From contig NZ_PENI01000024.1 of assembly GCF_003688995.1 (NCBI RefSeq), positions 1 through 64,000 on the forward strand: 64,000 nucleotides of DNA, written 5' to 3'. The position numbers and the translations under genes were made by a program. How positions within the stretch are numbered: the first letter of the stretch is position 1; the number at the start of each line of letters is the position of its first letter. This document shows, in pieces, positions 48,376 to 57,894 of the stretch. The notes under the pieces are model-generated. The model saw nothing but the letters and a program-made list of their open reading frames with translations, did not search any database and was not told the DNA's origin. This DNA is from Streptomyces shenzhenensis (lineage in GTDB: Bacteria; Actinomycetota; Actinomycetes; Streptomycetales; Streptomycetaceae).

Positions 48376-48578
48376 CCCCACCCGACCACCATTTCTGTTC
48401 CCCGCCCGGAGGCGGTCGACCCGGCGGTCGGGCCGCTCGGGCTCTCCCGGTACACCCTGTGTCTGACGTGCTTCGGTCGTCTCCTCCGCGTCGCGCCGGT
48501 GCCTTCCCCGCCGGGCGCGTCGAGGACCCAGGTCATCAGTCCCCTCGCCCAGTCCGCCACCGCGATGCATATCTCCAC
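48372..48578 (-). CDS. Possible 68-residue leader/coupled ORF
   Basis: GTG at 48578 opens a frame with MEICIAVADWARGLMTWVLD at the N-terminus, an amphipathic helix-like stretch, then a basic and Gly/Ser-rich tail. Its TGA overlaps the GTG of the next gene as GTGA, the usual sign of translational coupling in Streptomyces. The ribosome-binding site is weak. It could be real or chance. The other 330 bases (48579-48908) up to hemL hold a purine-rich run of GGAGA units at 48850-48900 just before the hemL start. Confidence 0.4.
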   Translation of the reverse strand: MEICIAVADWARGLMTWVLDAPGGEGTGATRRRRPKHVRHRVYRESPSGPTAGSTASGRGTEMVVGWG

Positions 48579-48908
48579 CCGACTGCTTTTCTAGGACGCG
48601 TGGCCCCCGCCGCGCAACCCGATCATCGTGTCAGTGACCTCCCCCACGGCCGCCCGCCGAAACGTGCGTTGAAACTTCAGTCCGCAGGATCTTCGTGGCT
48701 GCTGATCACCGTGTGCCGTATGAGCTGTTTTTCTCTCTGTGTATCAGGTCGCCTCGGGCCCCAGTCTCGCAGATGGCGGGCGATCGACCACGTGTTTGCG
48801 GGAGCGGTGGCGGGGTCGGCCTACTCTGAGGAGGTCATTACGCAACCGGAGTCCGAGAAACGCCGAGAAACTCGGAGAAGGTCGGAGAGGTCGGAGAAGT
48901 CGCAGGTC

Positions 48909-50240
48909 ATGAGTGAATCGTCCCCTTCAGGTGCGCCCTACCCCTATGAAGCGCCCATCTCGCAGGCACTGTTCGACCGCGCGTCCGCCGTCACCCCGGG
49001 TGGCGTGAACTCGCCGGTGCGCGCCTTCCGCGCCGTGGGCGGCACGCCCCGGTTCATGGTGTCCGGTTCCGGGCCCTGGCTGACCGACGCCGACGGGCGG
49101 GAGTACGTCGACCTCGTGTGTTCCTGGGGGCCGATGATCCTGGGGCACGCGCACCCCGAGGTGATCGCCGCCGTCCAGGCGGCCGTCGCGCGCGGTACGT
49201 CCTTCGGTACGCCGGGGGAGGGCGAGGTGGCCCTCGCCGAGGAGATCGTCGCCCGGGTCGAGCCGGTCGAGCAGGTGCGGCTGGTGTCCAGCGGGACCGA
49301 GGCCACCATGTCGGCCATCCGGCTCGCGCGCGGGTTCACCCAGCGGTCCAAGGTGATCAAGTTCGCCGGCTGCTACCACGGTCACGTCGACTCGCTGCTG
49401 GCCGCCGCCGGCTCCGGCGTCGCCACCTTCGCGCTGCCCGACACCCCGGGCGTCACCGGCGCCCAGGCCGGCGACACCATCGTGCTGCCGTACAACGATC
49501 TGGAGGCCGTGCAGGAGGCCTTCCACCGGCACCCCGGTGAGATCGCCTGTGTGATCACGGAGGCCTCGCCCGGCAACATGGGCGTCGTGCCGCCCGCGCC
49601 CGGCTTCAACCAGGGGCTGAAGGACGCGTGCGCCAAGAACGGCGCCCTGTTCATCTCCGACGAGGTCATGACCGGTTTCCGGACCAGCAGGAGCGGCTGG
49701 TACGGGATCGACGGCGTCAAGCCCGACCTCATGACCTTCGGCAAGGTGATGGGCGGCGGGTTCCCGGCGGCGGCCTTCGGCGGTCGTGCGGACGTCATGG
49801 CTCATCTCGCCCCGGCCGGGCCGGTGTACCAGGCGGGCACGCTCTCCGGCAATCCGGTCGCCACCGCCGCCGGCCTCGCCCAGCTGCGGCTGCTGGACGC
49901 CGCCGCGTACGAGACGGTCGACGCCGTCTCCGCGCAGATCCGCTCCCTCGTCAGCGAGGCGCTGGCCAAGGAGGGCGTCGTGCACCGGGTGCAGACGGCC
50001 GCCAACATGTTCTCCGTGTTCTTCACCGACCGGCGGGTGCGCGACTACGAGGACGCCAAGCGTCAGGAGTCCTTCCGCTTCACCGCCTTCTTCCACTCGA
50101 TGCTGGCGAACGGCGTCTATCTGCCGCCGTCGTCCTTCGAGTCCTGGTTCGTGTCCACGGCCCACGACGAGCGGGCCGTCCAGAGAATCGCCGACGCCCT
50201 TCCGGCGGCGGCCCGAGCTGCCGCGGAGGCCACCGCATGA
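48909..50240 (+). CDS. hemL: Glutamate-1-semialdehyde 2,1-aminomutase
   Basis: A 443-residue pyridoxal-phosphate enzyme that converts glutamate-1-semialdehyde, the product of HemA, to 5-aminolevulinate. LVSSGTEATMSAIRLARGFT near residue 123 and FAGCYHGHVDSLLAAAGSG near residue 147 are family stretches. FISDEVMTGFRTS near residue 250 holds the Asp for the PLP ring nitrogen, and the PLP-binding Lys is in FGKVMGGGFPAAAFGG near residue 279. ATG at 48909. Its stop overlaps the phosphatase gene start (ATGA). Confidence 0.97.
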   Translation: MSESSPSGAPYPYEAPISQALFDRASAVTPGGVNSPVRAFRAVGGTPRFMVSGSGPWLTDADGREYVDLVCSWGPMILGHAHPEVIAAVQAAVARGTSFGTPGEGEVALAEEIVARVEPVEQVRLVSSGTEATMSAIRLARGFTQRSKVIKFAGCYHGHVDSLLAAAGSGVATFALPDTPGVTGAQAGDTIVLPYNDLEAVQEAFHRHPGEIACVITEASPGNMGVVPPAPGFNQGLKDACAKNGALFISDEVMTGFRTSRSGWYGIDGVKPDLMTFGKVMGGGFPAAAFGGRADVMAHLAPAGPVYQAGTLSGNPVATAAGLAQLRLLDAAAYETVDAVSAQIRSLVSEALAKEGVVHRVQTAANMFSVFFTDRRVRDYEDAKRQESFRFTAFFHSMLANGVYLPPSSFESWFVSTAHDERAVQRIADALPAAARAAAEATA

Positions 50241-50920
50241 GCACCGACAAGGACATCACCGTCGTCCATCTGATGCGGCACGGCGAGGTCGCCAACCCGG
50301 AGGGGGTCCTGTACGGGCGGCTGCCCGGCTACCACCTGTCCGACCTCGGGCGGCAGATGGCCGACCGGGTCGCCGAGCACCTCTCGTCCCGCGATGTGAC
50401 GTACGTCGTGGCCTCCCCGCTGGAGCGGGCGCAGGAGACCGCGACCCCGATCGCCAAGACGCACGGGCTGAGCCTGGACACCGACGAGCGGCTCATCGAG
50501 GCCGGGAACGTCTTCCAGGGCAAGACGTTCGGGGTGGGCGACGGGGCGCTGCGCAAGCCGGGCAACTGGAAGCACCTCGTCAACCCGTTCAAGCCGTCCT
50601 GGGGCGAGCCGTACATCGACCAGGTGGTCCGGATGAAGGGCGCGCTGGACGCCGCCCGGGACCGGGCGCGCGGGCACGAGGCGGTGCTGGTCAGCCATCA
50701 GCTGCCGATCTGGATCGTGCGGTCGTACGTCGAGCGGCGGCGGCTGTGGCACGACCCGCGCAAGCGGCAGTGCACGCTCGCCTCGCTGACGACCTTCACC
50801 TACCAGGGCGACCGGATCGTCTCGGTCGGGTACACCGAGCCCGCCCGTGACCTCGTCCCGGCCCATCTGCTCCCCGGCGCCAGGCCGGTGCCGGGCAAGG
50901 GCAAGGCCTTCGGGGCCTGA
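50237..50920 (+). CDS. Histidine phosphatase-family protein
   Basis: A 227-residue enzyme. The catalytic RHG is in VVHLMRHGEVANPEGVLYG near residue 10 (His13). ASPLERAQETATPIAK near residue 59 gives the second Arg, and EAVLVSHQLPIWIVRSYVE near residue 148 gives the second His. Its ATG overlaps the hemL stop. Phosphoglycerate mutase-like phosphatases are conserved at this position between hemL and the cytochrome c maturation genes. Substrate unknown. Confidence 0.92.
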   Translation: MSTDKDITVVHLMRHGEVANPEGVLYGRLPGYHLSDLGRQMADRVAEHLSSRDVTYVVASPLERAQETATPIAKTHGLSLDTDERLIEAGNVFQGKTFGVGDGALRKPGNWKHLVNPFKPSWGEPYIDQVVRMKGALDAARDRARGHEAVLVSHQLPIWIVRSYVERRRLWHDPRKRQCTLASLTTFTYQGDRIVSVGYTEPARDLVPAHLLPGARPVPGKGKAFGA

Positions 50921-51091
50921 GCGGCGGACGAGGGGTCCGCCGGGCGCCCGCGAGGTTTTCTGGGCCGATCAGGTGGTCTACGGCGCTTTTATGCCGTTGG
51001 TAAGAAAATATAAGAATGTTCGGAACCTCCCCGTTCGTCATGCCCTCTGAGTGGGTGACCACCAGCAGGACGTGACGAATCGGGGATCTCC

Positions 51092-52411
51092 ATGCGCACC
51101 TTCTCCCGGAGGGGAACGCTCGGCCTCGGCGCAGGGGCCGTGGCCGCCGCCGGACTCGTGGGATGCGGCACTCTCAGGTCATCAGACGGCGGCGAGCACG
51201 GTTCCGGTTCCGGCGGGGGCGGGAACGGGGGCGGGAACGACAGGGCACGCGGGAACGGCAAGGGGGACGCCCACGCCGCGCCGACCGCGCGGCCCATCGG
51301 CGACGGCTCCACGGCCTTCACGGGCAAGCAGCCGCACCAGCCAGGACCGCCCGAGCCGCTGGAGCCCGGCCAGGTGCCGCCGCAGTTCGTGGTCTTCTCC
51401 TGGGACGGGGCCGGCGAGGTCGGCAACGGGCTCTTCCCGCGCTTCCTCGACCTGGCCGAGGAGCACGGCGCGAGCATGACCTTCTTCCTCTCCGGGCTCT
51501 ATCTGCTGCCCGAGTCGAAGAAGCGCCTCTACGACCCGCCGAACAACCCGCGCGGCGCCTCCGACATCGGCTACCTCACCGACGAGCACATCAAGGCCAC
51601 GCTGCAGAACGTCCGCCGCGCCTGGCTTGAGGGCCACGAGATCGGCACCCACTTCAACGGGCACTTCTGCGCCGGGCACGGCACCGTCGGCAACTGGACC
51701 CCGCGGCAGTGGCGGAGCGAGATCGAGCAGGCCAAGTCGTTCGTGCAGCAGTGGCGGACCAACAGCGGCTGGAGCGAGCTGCCCGCGCTGCCCTTCGACT
51801 ACGACAAGGAACTGGTCGGCGGCCGTACGCCCTGTCTGCTCGGCCAGGACAACCTGCTGCCGACCGCCCGTGAGCTGGGCTGGCGCTACGACGCCTCCTC
51901 GCCCGGCGGCCGTCAGGTGTGGCCCGGGAAGAAGCTGGGCGTGTGGGACCTGCCGTTGCAGCAGATCCCGTTCCCCGGGCGCTCCTTCGAGGTCCTGTCG
52001 ATGGACTACAACATGCTCGCCAACCAGTCGGTCAACTCGACCAAGGCGCCGGCGCACAACTATCCCGGCTGGCGTCGGCAGTCGACACAGGCGTACATAA
52101 CCGGATTCAAGCGGGCGTACGAGACAAATCGCGCACCCTTCTTCGTCGGCAACCACTTCGAGCAGTGGAACGGCGGCATCTACATGGACGCCGTGGAGGA
52201 GGCGTTCGAGCACATGGCGCGGGAGAAGGAGAAGGGCGCCGACGTACGCCTTGTCTCGTTCCGGCAGTTCGCCGACTGGCTCGACGTACAGCGCCCCGAG
52301 GTGCTCGCCAGGCTCCGTACGCTGGACGTCGGACAGCGCCCGGCCGGTGGCTGGAAGACGTTCCTCGCCGAGGACTCTGCGCCCTCCGGAGAGCCCGTGA
52401 ACCCTGCCTGA
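51092..52411 (+). CDS. Polysaccharide deacetylase-like lipoprotein
   Basis: A 439-residue secreted protein. MRTFSRRGTLGLGAGAVAAA with GLVGCG is a twin-arginine-like lipoprotein signal. A Gly/Ser/Asn-rich linker follows (to about residue 90), then a beta/alpha barrel resembling NodB deacetylases: FSWDGAGEVGNGLFPRFLDL is the strand with catalytic Asp, and GHEIGTHFNGHFCAG carries the His pair. FFVGNHFEQWNGGIYMDAVE lies near the C-terminus. It probably acts on a cell-wall or extracellular glycan. An A/T-rich segment at 51000-51015 is the likely promoter. Confidence 0.83.
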   Translation: MRTFSRRGTLGLGAGAVAAAGLVGCGTLRSSDGGEHGSGSGGGGNGGGNDRARGNGKGDAHAAPTARPIGDGSTAFTGKQPHQPGPPEPLEPGQVPPQFVVFSWDGAGEVGNGLFPRFLDLAEEHGASMTFFLSGLYLLPESKKRLYDPPNNPRGASDIGYLTDEHIKATLQNVRRAWLEGHEIGTHFNGHFCAGHGTVGNWTPRQWRSEIEQAKSFVQQWRTNSGWSELPALPFDYDKELVGGRTPCLLGQDNLLPTARELGWRYDASSPGGRQVWPGKKLGVWDLPLQQIPFPGRSFEVLSMDYNMLANQSVNSTKAPAHNYPGWRRQSTQAYITGFKRAYETNRAPFFVGNHFEQWNGGIYMDAVEEAFEHMAREKEKGADVRLVSFRQFADWLDVQRPEVLARLRTLDVGQRPAGGWKTFLAEDSAPSGEPVNPA

Positions 52412-52477
52412 AATGCGGGTTTCCACCCGCAAGGGGGGTGGGCAAGATCCCCGGAACGGGCATGCGAAACTTTTCAC

Positions 52478-53068
52478 ATGAGTACCCGCAGCCGCGCCGT
52501 CCTGTTCAGCGCCGTGGCCGCCGCGGCGGCCCTGACCCTGTCCGCGTGCGGCTCCGGCGGCATCTCCGGGGGCGGCGGCAACACCAACTTCATCACCGGG
52601 AACAACGGCATCGACACCGCCGCCAAGGGCTCGCGGGACGCGGTGCCCGACCTGTCCGGGAAGACGCTCGAGGGCAAGACGCTCGACATCGCCGACTACA
52701 AGGGCGAGGTCGTCGTCGTCAACGTGTGGGGTTCGTGGTGCGGTCCGTGCCGCGCCGAGGGCAAGTACTTCGCCAAGGTCTCCGAGGAGTACGCCGGCAG
52801 GGGCGTCCGGTTCCTCGGGATCAACACCCGGGACGGCAGCACCACCTCCGCACTCGCCTTCGAGAAGGAGCAGGGGATCACCTACCCCAGCCTGTACGAC
52901 CCGACGGGCAAGCTCATGCTCCGCTTCAAGAAGGGCACGCTCAATCCGCAGCTGATCCCCTCCACGCTCGTCATCGACCGGGACGGGAAGATCGCCGCGC
53001 GTGCCCTGCAGGCCCTCAGTGAGGAGAACCTGCTCAAGATGATCAAGCCGGTCCTCGCGGAGAAGTGA
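52478..53068 (+). CDS. resA: ResA/TlpA-type thioredoxin-like lipoprotein
   Basis: A 196-residue membrane-attached thioredoxin-fold protein that reduces apocytochrome c cysteines before heme attachment. A lipoprotein signal with LTLSACGSGG near residue 22 is followed by the redox loop VNVWGSWCGPCRAEG near residue 87 (CGPC). It is 2 bp upstream of ccdA, which would keep it reduced. Confidence 0.92.
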   Translation: MSTRSRAVLFSAVAAAAALTLSACGSGGISGGGGNTNFITGNNGIDTAAKGSRDAVPDLSGKTLEGKTLDIADYKGEVVVVNVWGSWCGPCRAEGKYFAKVSEEYAGRGVRFLGINTRDGSTTSALAFEKEQGITYPSLYDPTGKLMLRFKKGTLNPQLIPSTLVIDRDGKIAARALQALSEENLLKMIKPVLAEK

Positions 53069-53069
53069 C

Positions 53070-53843
53070 GTGAGTGCGCTCTTTACGCTCGCCGAGGAGA
53101 CGGGCCGGAACCAGACCGTCCTCAGCGGCGCCCTGCTCGTCGCGCTGCCGATCGCGGTCCTCGGCGGTCTCCTCTCCTTCTTCTCCCCGTGCGTCCTGCC
53201 GCTCGTCCCCGGCTATCTCTCCTATGTCACCGGAGTCGCCGGCACCGATCTGGCGGACGCCCGGCGCGGGCGGATGGTCGCGGGCGCCTCGCTGTTCGTC
53301 CTCGGCTTCACCGTCGTGTTCGTCTCCGGCGGCGCGCTGTTCGGCTACTTCGGCTCCACCCTGCTGGACCACCAGTCCATCCTGACCAGGGTGCTGGGCG
53401 TGCTCATGGTCGTCATGGGCGTGTTCTTCATGGGTCTGATGCCGTGGCTCACCCAGCGCGAGTTCCGCTTCCACCAGCGGCCGAGCACCGGGCTGATCGG
53501 GGCGCCGCTGCTCGGCGCGCTGTTCGGGATCGGCTGGACGCCCTGCATCGGCCCGACGCTGGCCTCCGTGCAGGGGCTGGCCATGAACCAGGCCAGCGCC
53601 GGCCGCGGCGCCCTGCTGACGGTCGCCTACTGCGTCGGCCTCGGCGTGCCCTTCGTGCTCGCCGCCGTGGCCTTCCGCAAGGCCCTCGGTGCCTTCGGCT
53701 GGGTCAAGCGCCACTATGTCTGGGTGATGCGCATCGGCGGGACGATGATGATCGTCACCGGTGTCCTCCTGCTGACCGGCGCCTGGGACCGCCTGGTGCA
53801 GGAGATGCAGACCTGGTCCAACGGCTTCACTGTGGGGATCTGA
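53070..53843 (+). CDS. ccdA: CcdA-type cytochrome c biogenesis transporter
   Basis: A 257-residue membrane protein with six transmembrane helices that carries electrons from cytoplasmic thioredoxin to ResA. The two redox cysteines are in LSFFSPCVLPLVPGYLSYVT near residue 37 and LFGIGWTPCIGPTLASVQG near residue 157. GTG at 53070. Separated from resB by 3 bp. Confidence 0.94.
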   Translation: MSALFTLAEETGRNQTVLSGALLVALPIAVLGGLLSFFSPCVLPLVPGYLSYVTGVAGTDLADARRGRMVAGASLFVLGFTVVFVSGGALFGYFGSTLLDHQSILTRVLGVLMVVMGVFFMGLMPWLTQREFRFHQRPSTGLIGAPLLGALFGIGWTPCIGPTLASVQGLAMNQASAGRGALLTVAYCVGLGVPFVLAAVAFRKALGAFGWVKRHYVWVMRIGGTMMIVTGVLLLTGAWDRLVQEMQTWSNGFTVGI

Positions 53844-53846
53844 TCG

Positions 53847-55577
53847 ATGAGCACGACTTCGAAGACCGCGCCTGACAACGCCCCGGACGGAGCGGAGGAG
53901 CAGGGGCTCGGGGACGCCGGCGCCCAGCTGTCCACCGCCCCGCGCGAGGAGCCGATGAGCATGCCCACGCTGGGCGTCATCGGCTGGGCCCGCTGGTTCT
54001 GGCGGCAGCTCACCTCCATGCGGGTCGCGCTGCTGCTGCTCCTGCTGCTGTCGCTCGGCGCGATCCCCGGCTCGCTGATCCCGCAGACCGGCGTCGACGC
54101 CACCAAGGTCGACGACTTCCGCAAGGCCCACACCGCGCTCGCGCCGATCTACGACAAGCTCGGCCTGTTCCACGTCTACAGCTCGGTGTGGTTCTCCGCG
54201 ATCTACATCCTGCTGTTCGTCTCCCTCATCGGCTGCATCGTGCCCCGCACCTGGCAGTTCGTGGGCCAACTGCGCGGCCGTCCGCCGGGCGCGCCCAAGC
54301 GGCTGACCCGGCTGCCCGCCTACACCACCTGGCGCACCACGGCCGAGCCCGAGGAGGTCCGCAGGACCGCGCTCGCCCTGCTCAAGAAGCGCCGCTTCCG
54401 CGCCCACCTCGTCGGGGACGCGGTCGCCGCCGAGAAGGGCTACGCCCGTGAAGTGGGCAACCTGGCCTTCCACATCGCGCTGATCGTGATGCTGCTCGCC
54501 TTCGCCTCGGGCCAGTTGTACAAGTCGGACGGCACCAAGCTGATCGTCGAGGGCGACGGGTTCGCCAACTCGATCCTGCAGTACGACGACTTCAAGTCCG
54601 GCAGCCTCTTCACCAACGACGACCTGGTGCCGTTCAGCTTCGACCTGAAGGACTTCACGGGCACCTACGAGCTGACCGGCCCGAACCGCGGCACCCCGCG
54701 CACCTTCCAGGCCAGGATCACCTACAGCAAGGGCGCCTACGGCAAGGAGACCGCGGCGACCGTCAAGGTCAACAAGCCGCTGGACATCGACGGCGCCAAG
54801 GTCTACCTCGTCAGCCATGGCTACGCGCCGGTCATCACCGTCCGCGACGGCGACGGCAAGGTCGTCTTCCACGACGCGGTCCCCCTGCTGCCGCTGGACG
54901 GCAATGTCACCTCGTCCGGTGTGGTCAAGGTCATGGACGGCTACAAGAACCCCAAGGGCGTCAGCGAACAGCTCGGCTTCCAGGCCTTCTTCCTGCCGAC
55001 CTACGGCGGCAAGGGGAGCACGATGCTCTCCCAGTTCCCGGCGCTGCTCAGCCCGATGCTGGCGGTGAACGCCTACCACGGCGACCTCGGCGTCGACTCC
55101 GGGCTGCCGCAGAGCGTGTACCAGCTCGACAAGAGCCATATGAAGGAGTTCAAGGACTCCCAGGGCAAGCTCCTGAAGAAGCAGCTCACGCCGGGACAGA
55201 CCATGACGCTCCCGGACGGTGCCGGCTCGGTCACCTTCGACAAGGAGATCAAGGAGTGGGCCGGCTTCGAGATCGTCCAGGAGAGCGGTGCCGGCTGGGC
55301 GCTCGGCGGTGCCACCGCCGCGATCTTCGGCCTCGCCGCGTCCCTGTTCATCCAGCGCCGTCGCGTCTGGGTGCGCGCCGCGCCCGGCCCCGACGGGGTC
55401 ACCGTCGTCGAGATGGCCGGACTCGGCCGCAGCGAGTCCGCCAAGGTCCCCGAGGAACTGGGCGACCTCGCCGGCGCCCTCTACGACCGCGCGCCCGGGG
55501 CACCCGCCCCCGACGCCGCACCTGCACCATCCGCCGACTCCCCAGCCGTACCCGCCGAAGGGGCTGAGAAGCAGTGA
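53847..55577 (+). CDS. resB: ResB-type cytochrome c biogenesis protein
   Basis: A 576-residue protein with three N-terminal transmembrane helices (one starts MRVALLLLLLLSLGAIPGSL near residue 55), a large extracytoplasmic domain (about residues 230-475) and a fourth helix near the C-terminus. With CcsB it forms the system II heme-delivery complex. The N-terminal ~40 residues and C-terminal ~40 residues are low-complexity and variable. Its stop overlaps the ccsB start (GTGA). Confidence 0.93.
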   Translation: MSTTSKTAPDNAPDGAEEQGLGDAGAQLSTAPREEPMSMPTLGVIGWARWFWRQLTSMRVALLLLLLLSLGAIPGSLIPQTGVDATKVDDFRKAHTALAPIYDKLGLFHVYSSVWFSAIYILLFVSLIGCIVPRTWQFVGQLRGRPPGAPKRLTRLPAYTTWRTTAEPEEVRRTALALLKKRRFRAHLVGDAVAAEKGYAREVGNLAFHIALIVMLLAFASGQLYKSDGTKLIVEGDGFANSILQYDDFKSGSLFTNDDLVPFSFDLKDFTGTYELTGPNRGTPRTFQARITYSKGAYGKETAATVKVNKPLDIDGAKVYLVSHGYAPVITVRDGDGKVVFHDAVPLLPLDGNVTSSGVVKVMDGYKNPKGVSEQLGFQAFFLPTYGGKGSTMLSQFPALLSPMLAVNAYHGDLGVDSGLPQSVYQLDKSHMKEFKDSQGKLLKKQLTPGQTMTLPDGAGSVTFDKEIKEWAGFEIVQESGAGWALGGATAAIFGLAASLFIQRRRVWVRAAPGPDGVTVVEMAGLGRSESAKVPEELGDLAGALYDRAPGAPAPDAAPAPSADSPAVPAEGAEKQ

Positions 55578-56674
55578 CTTCCGCCGCCGCAATCGATCTC
55601 GCCGCCGCGACCAACGAACATCTCGCGAGCGTCAGCAACACGCTGATCTACTCGTCGATGGCCGTGTACACGCTGGCCTTCTTCGCATACATCGCGGAAT
55701 GGCTGCTCGGCAGCCGCAGCAAGGTCGGCCGCACGGCCGCCGCGCTGACCGCCGCCGGGACGAAGAAGGCGGACGCGCCCGCCGTCACCGTGCAGAGCGC
55801 CGGCGGCACCGCCGTGCTGGAGCGGCCCAAGGTCGTCGTCCGCGCGGCGGCCGGCACCCGGGACGTGCCGGACGGCCCCGGCGCCCACGGCGGTGACGAA
55901 CAGGGCGATCTCTACGGGCGTATCGCCATCTCGCTCACCGTGCTCGCCTTCCTGGTGGAGCTGAGCGGGGTCATCGCCCGCGCGGTCTCCGTGGAGCGGG
56001 CGCCGTGGGGCAACATGTACGAGTTCAACATCACCTTCTCCACGGTCGCCGTCGGCGTGTACCTCGCGCTGCTGGCGCTGAAGCAGAACGTCCGCTGGCT
56101 GGGGCTGTTCCTCACCACCGCGGTCCTCCTCGACCTCGGTCTCGCCGTCACCGTCCTGTACACCGCCAGCGACCAGTTGGTTCCCGCCCTGCACTCGTAC
56201 TGGCTGTACATCCACGTCTCCACCGCGATCTTCTGCGGCGCGGTGTTCTACGTCGGCGCGGTCGCCACGATCCTCTACCTGTTCAAGGACTCGTACGAGA
56301 GCAAGCTCCAGAGCGGTGGCCGGCCCGGCAGGTTCGCCACCTCGGTGCTGGAGCGGCTGCCCGCCTCCGCCTCGCTCGACAAGTTCGCCTACCGGGTCAA
56401 CGCGGCCGTCTTCCCGCTGTGGACGTTCACGATCATCGCGGGCGCGATCTGGGCGGGCGACGCCTGGGGCCGCTACTGGAACTGGGACCCCAAGGAGACG
56501 TGGTCCTTCATCACCTGGGTCGCCTACGCCGGCTATCTGCACGCCCGTGCCACCGCCGGCTGGAAGGGCCGCAAGGCCGCCTACCTCGCGCTGATCGCGT
56601 TCGGCTGCTGGCTGTTCAACTACTACGGCGTGAACATCTTCGTGAGCGGCAAGCACTCCTACTCGGGCGTCTGA
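55574..56674 (+). CDS. ccsB: CcsB/CcsA-type heme lyase subunit
   Basis: A 366-residue polytopic protein. The heme-handling WWD motif reads WGRYWNWDPKETWSFITWV near residue 297, and conserved His residues lie in HVSTAIFCGAVFYVG near residue 215 and near the C-terminus. Together with ResB it exports heme and attaches it to cytochromes c. A hydrophilic insert of about 45 residues lies after TM1. GTG at 55574. Confidence 0.94.
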   Translation: MTSAAAIDLAAATNEHLASVSNTLIYSSMAVYTLAFFAYIAEWLLGSRSKVGRTAAALTAAGTKKADAPAVTVQSAGGTAVLERPKVVVRAAAGTRDVPDGPGAHGGDEQGDLYGRIAISLTVLAFLVELSGVIARAVSVERAPWGNMYEFNITFSTVAVGVYLALLALKQNVRWLGLFLTTAVLLDLGLAVTVLYTASDQLVPALHSYWLYIHVSTAIFCGAVFYVGAVATILYLFKDSYESKLQSGGRPGRFATSVLERLPASASLDKFAYRVNAAVFPLWTFTIIAGAIWAGDAWGRYWNWDPKETWSFITWVAYAGYLHARATAGWKGRKAAYLALIAFGCWLFNYYGVNIFVSGKHSYSGV

Positions 56675-56714
56675 CCCGGGTGCGGAACGTTCCGCGCCGG
56701 TCCAGGCTGGTGTC

Positions 56715-57119
56715 ATGGCCGGATCCATCGAACAGGGCAGCAGCCGGACCCGTGGGAATGCTCATCTGCTCCACTTCCTGGTGCGTCTGCCGCGGCCCAT
56801 GGAGACGGTCTGGCGCGCGCTGACCACGCCCGACGGGCTCGCGGGCTGGCTGACCGCCGTCGACGTCCTCGAACCCCGGCTCGGCGGCGCGGTCACCCTG
56901 CGTGAGCTGGGCGCCGGGCGGGTCACCGCATGGGACGTGGACCGGGTCGCGGAGTACACGCTGGAGGGCGGCGGCCGGCTCAGGTTCCACCTGGAGCGGG
57001 GCAGATCCGGCGGGAGCGTGCTCCGCTTCACCCATGAGTTCCGGGGCGAGACGGAGTCGGAGGAGCGCTGGCGGGCCCGTTTCGAACGCCTGATCGAACA
57101 CGTGGAGTCGGCGTCGTAG
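56715..57119 (+). CDS. SRPBCC (AHSA1-like) domain protein
   Basis: A 134-residue protein of the Bet v1/START-like fold. LPRPMETVWRALTTPDGLAG near residue 26, WLTAVDVLEPRLGGAV and RFTHEFRGETE are the family pattern (activator of Hsp90 ATPase homologue 1). Such proteins hold a hydrophobic ligand. Its ligand is unknown. ATG at 56715, 40 bp after ccsB. Confidence 0.85.
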   Translation: MAGSIEQGSSRTRGNAHLLHFLVRLPRPMETVWRALTTPDGLAGWLTAVDVLEPRLGGAVTLRELGAGRVTAWDVDRVAEYTLEGGGRLRFHLERGRSGGSVLRFTHEFRGETESEERWRARFERLIEHVESAS

Positions 57120-57426
57120 AGCGCGGCGGATGGTGAAGCCGTACGCCGCATGCTCCATGTGCCGGGTGACGAAGTCGGGTTCGAGGCCGAGGGCGTACCG
57201 CGCGACTCCTTCAGGTCCGGCGAGGTCTCGGTGCCCTCCGCGTAGCCGTTGGCCTCGGCGCCCGGCCCGCGCCGGCCGCGCTCGCCGACCCTCGCCGCGT
57301 AGACGTCCTTCGCGCAGGGCGAACGCGCGGGCCGCCGTCCGGATCCGGGCGCGCAGCCCCGGAGTCACCCCGTGCCCGGGGTCGTCGGGGAGCCGCGGCG
57401 GCAGACCGGTCGTGAGGATGTGAGCG
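57120..57426. other. Gap with possible gene remnant
   Basis: No convincing gene. On the minus strand, a frame over about 57120-57200 reads YALGLEPDFVTRHMEHAAYG, which looks protein-like, but it begins with an Arg-rich stretch and runs into the SRPBCC gene in antisense. It may be the remains of a deleted regulator. Confidence 0.35.
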
Positions 57427-57894
57427 TCACTCGCCGATGTCCTCGTTCCACAGCGCCGGGTGGTCCTCGACGAAGGCGCGCAGCAGTCCGATGCACTCGG
57501 GGTCGTCCAGGACCAGGATCTCCACGCCGTGCGCGGCCAGCCAGTCGTGCCCGCCGCGGAAGGTGACGGCCTCGCCGATCACGACCCGCGAGATGCCGAA
57601 CTGGCGCACCAGACCGCTGCAGTACCAGCAGGGCGACAGGGTGGTGACCATCGTCGTGCCCCGGTACGTCCGCTGCCGGCCCGCGGCGCGGAAGGCGGCC
57701 GTCTCCGCGTGCATCGACGGGTCGTCGTCCTGGACGCGGCGGTTGTGGCCGCGGCCGAGGAGAGTGCCGTCGGGGCCGTAGAGGGCGGCGCCGATGGGGA
57801 TGCCGCCCTCGGCGAGCCCGGCGCGGGCCTCGGCGACGGCGGTGGCGAGCCAGCCGCGGGCCCGTGCCAGGTCCTGGCGCTCCGTGCGGTCCAT
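57427..57894 (-). CDS. Nucleoside/cytosine deaminase-family protein
   Basis: A 155-residue zinc deaminase. The zinc site is PSMHAETAAFR near residue 59 (HAE) and LSPCWYCSGLVRQFG near residue 87 (PCxxC). GGIPIGAALYGPDGTLLGRG near residue 29 and the C-terminal FVEDHPALWNEDIGE are like yeast-type cytosine deaminases and guanine deaminases. ATG at 57894 behind AGGAG; the frame is open further upstream. The base used is uncertain. Confidence 0.88.
   Translation of the reverse strand: MDRTERQDLARARGWLATAVAEARAGLAEGGIPIGAALYGPDGTLLGRGHNRRVQDDDPSMHAETAAFRAAGRQRTYRGTTMVTTLSPCWYCSGLVRQFGISRVVIGEAVTFRGGHDWLAAHGVEILVLDDPECIGLLRAFVEDHPALWNEDIGE

Noticed and set aside
57120..57368. Minus-strand frame with YALGLEPDFVTRHMEHAAYG
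   Set aside because: Protein-like in one short stretch only; the rest is Arg-rich and overlaps the SRPBCC gene in antisense. Kept as a possible remnant, not as a gene.
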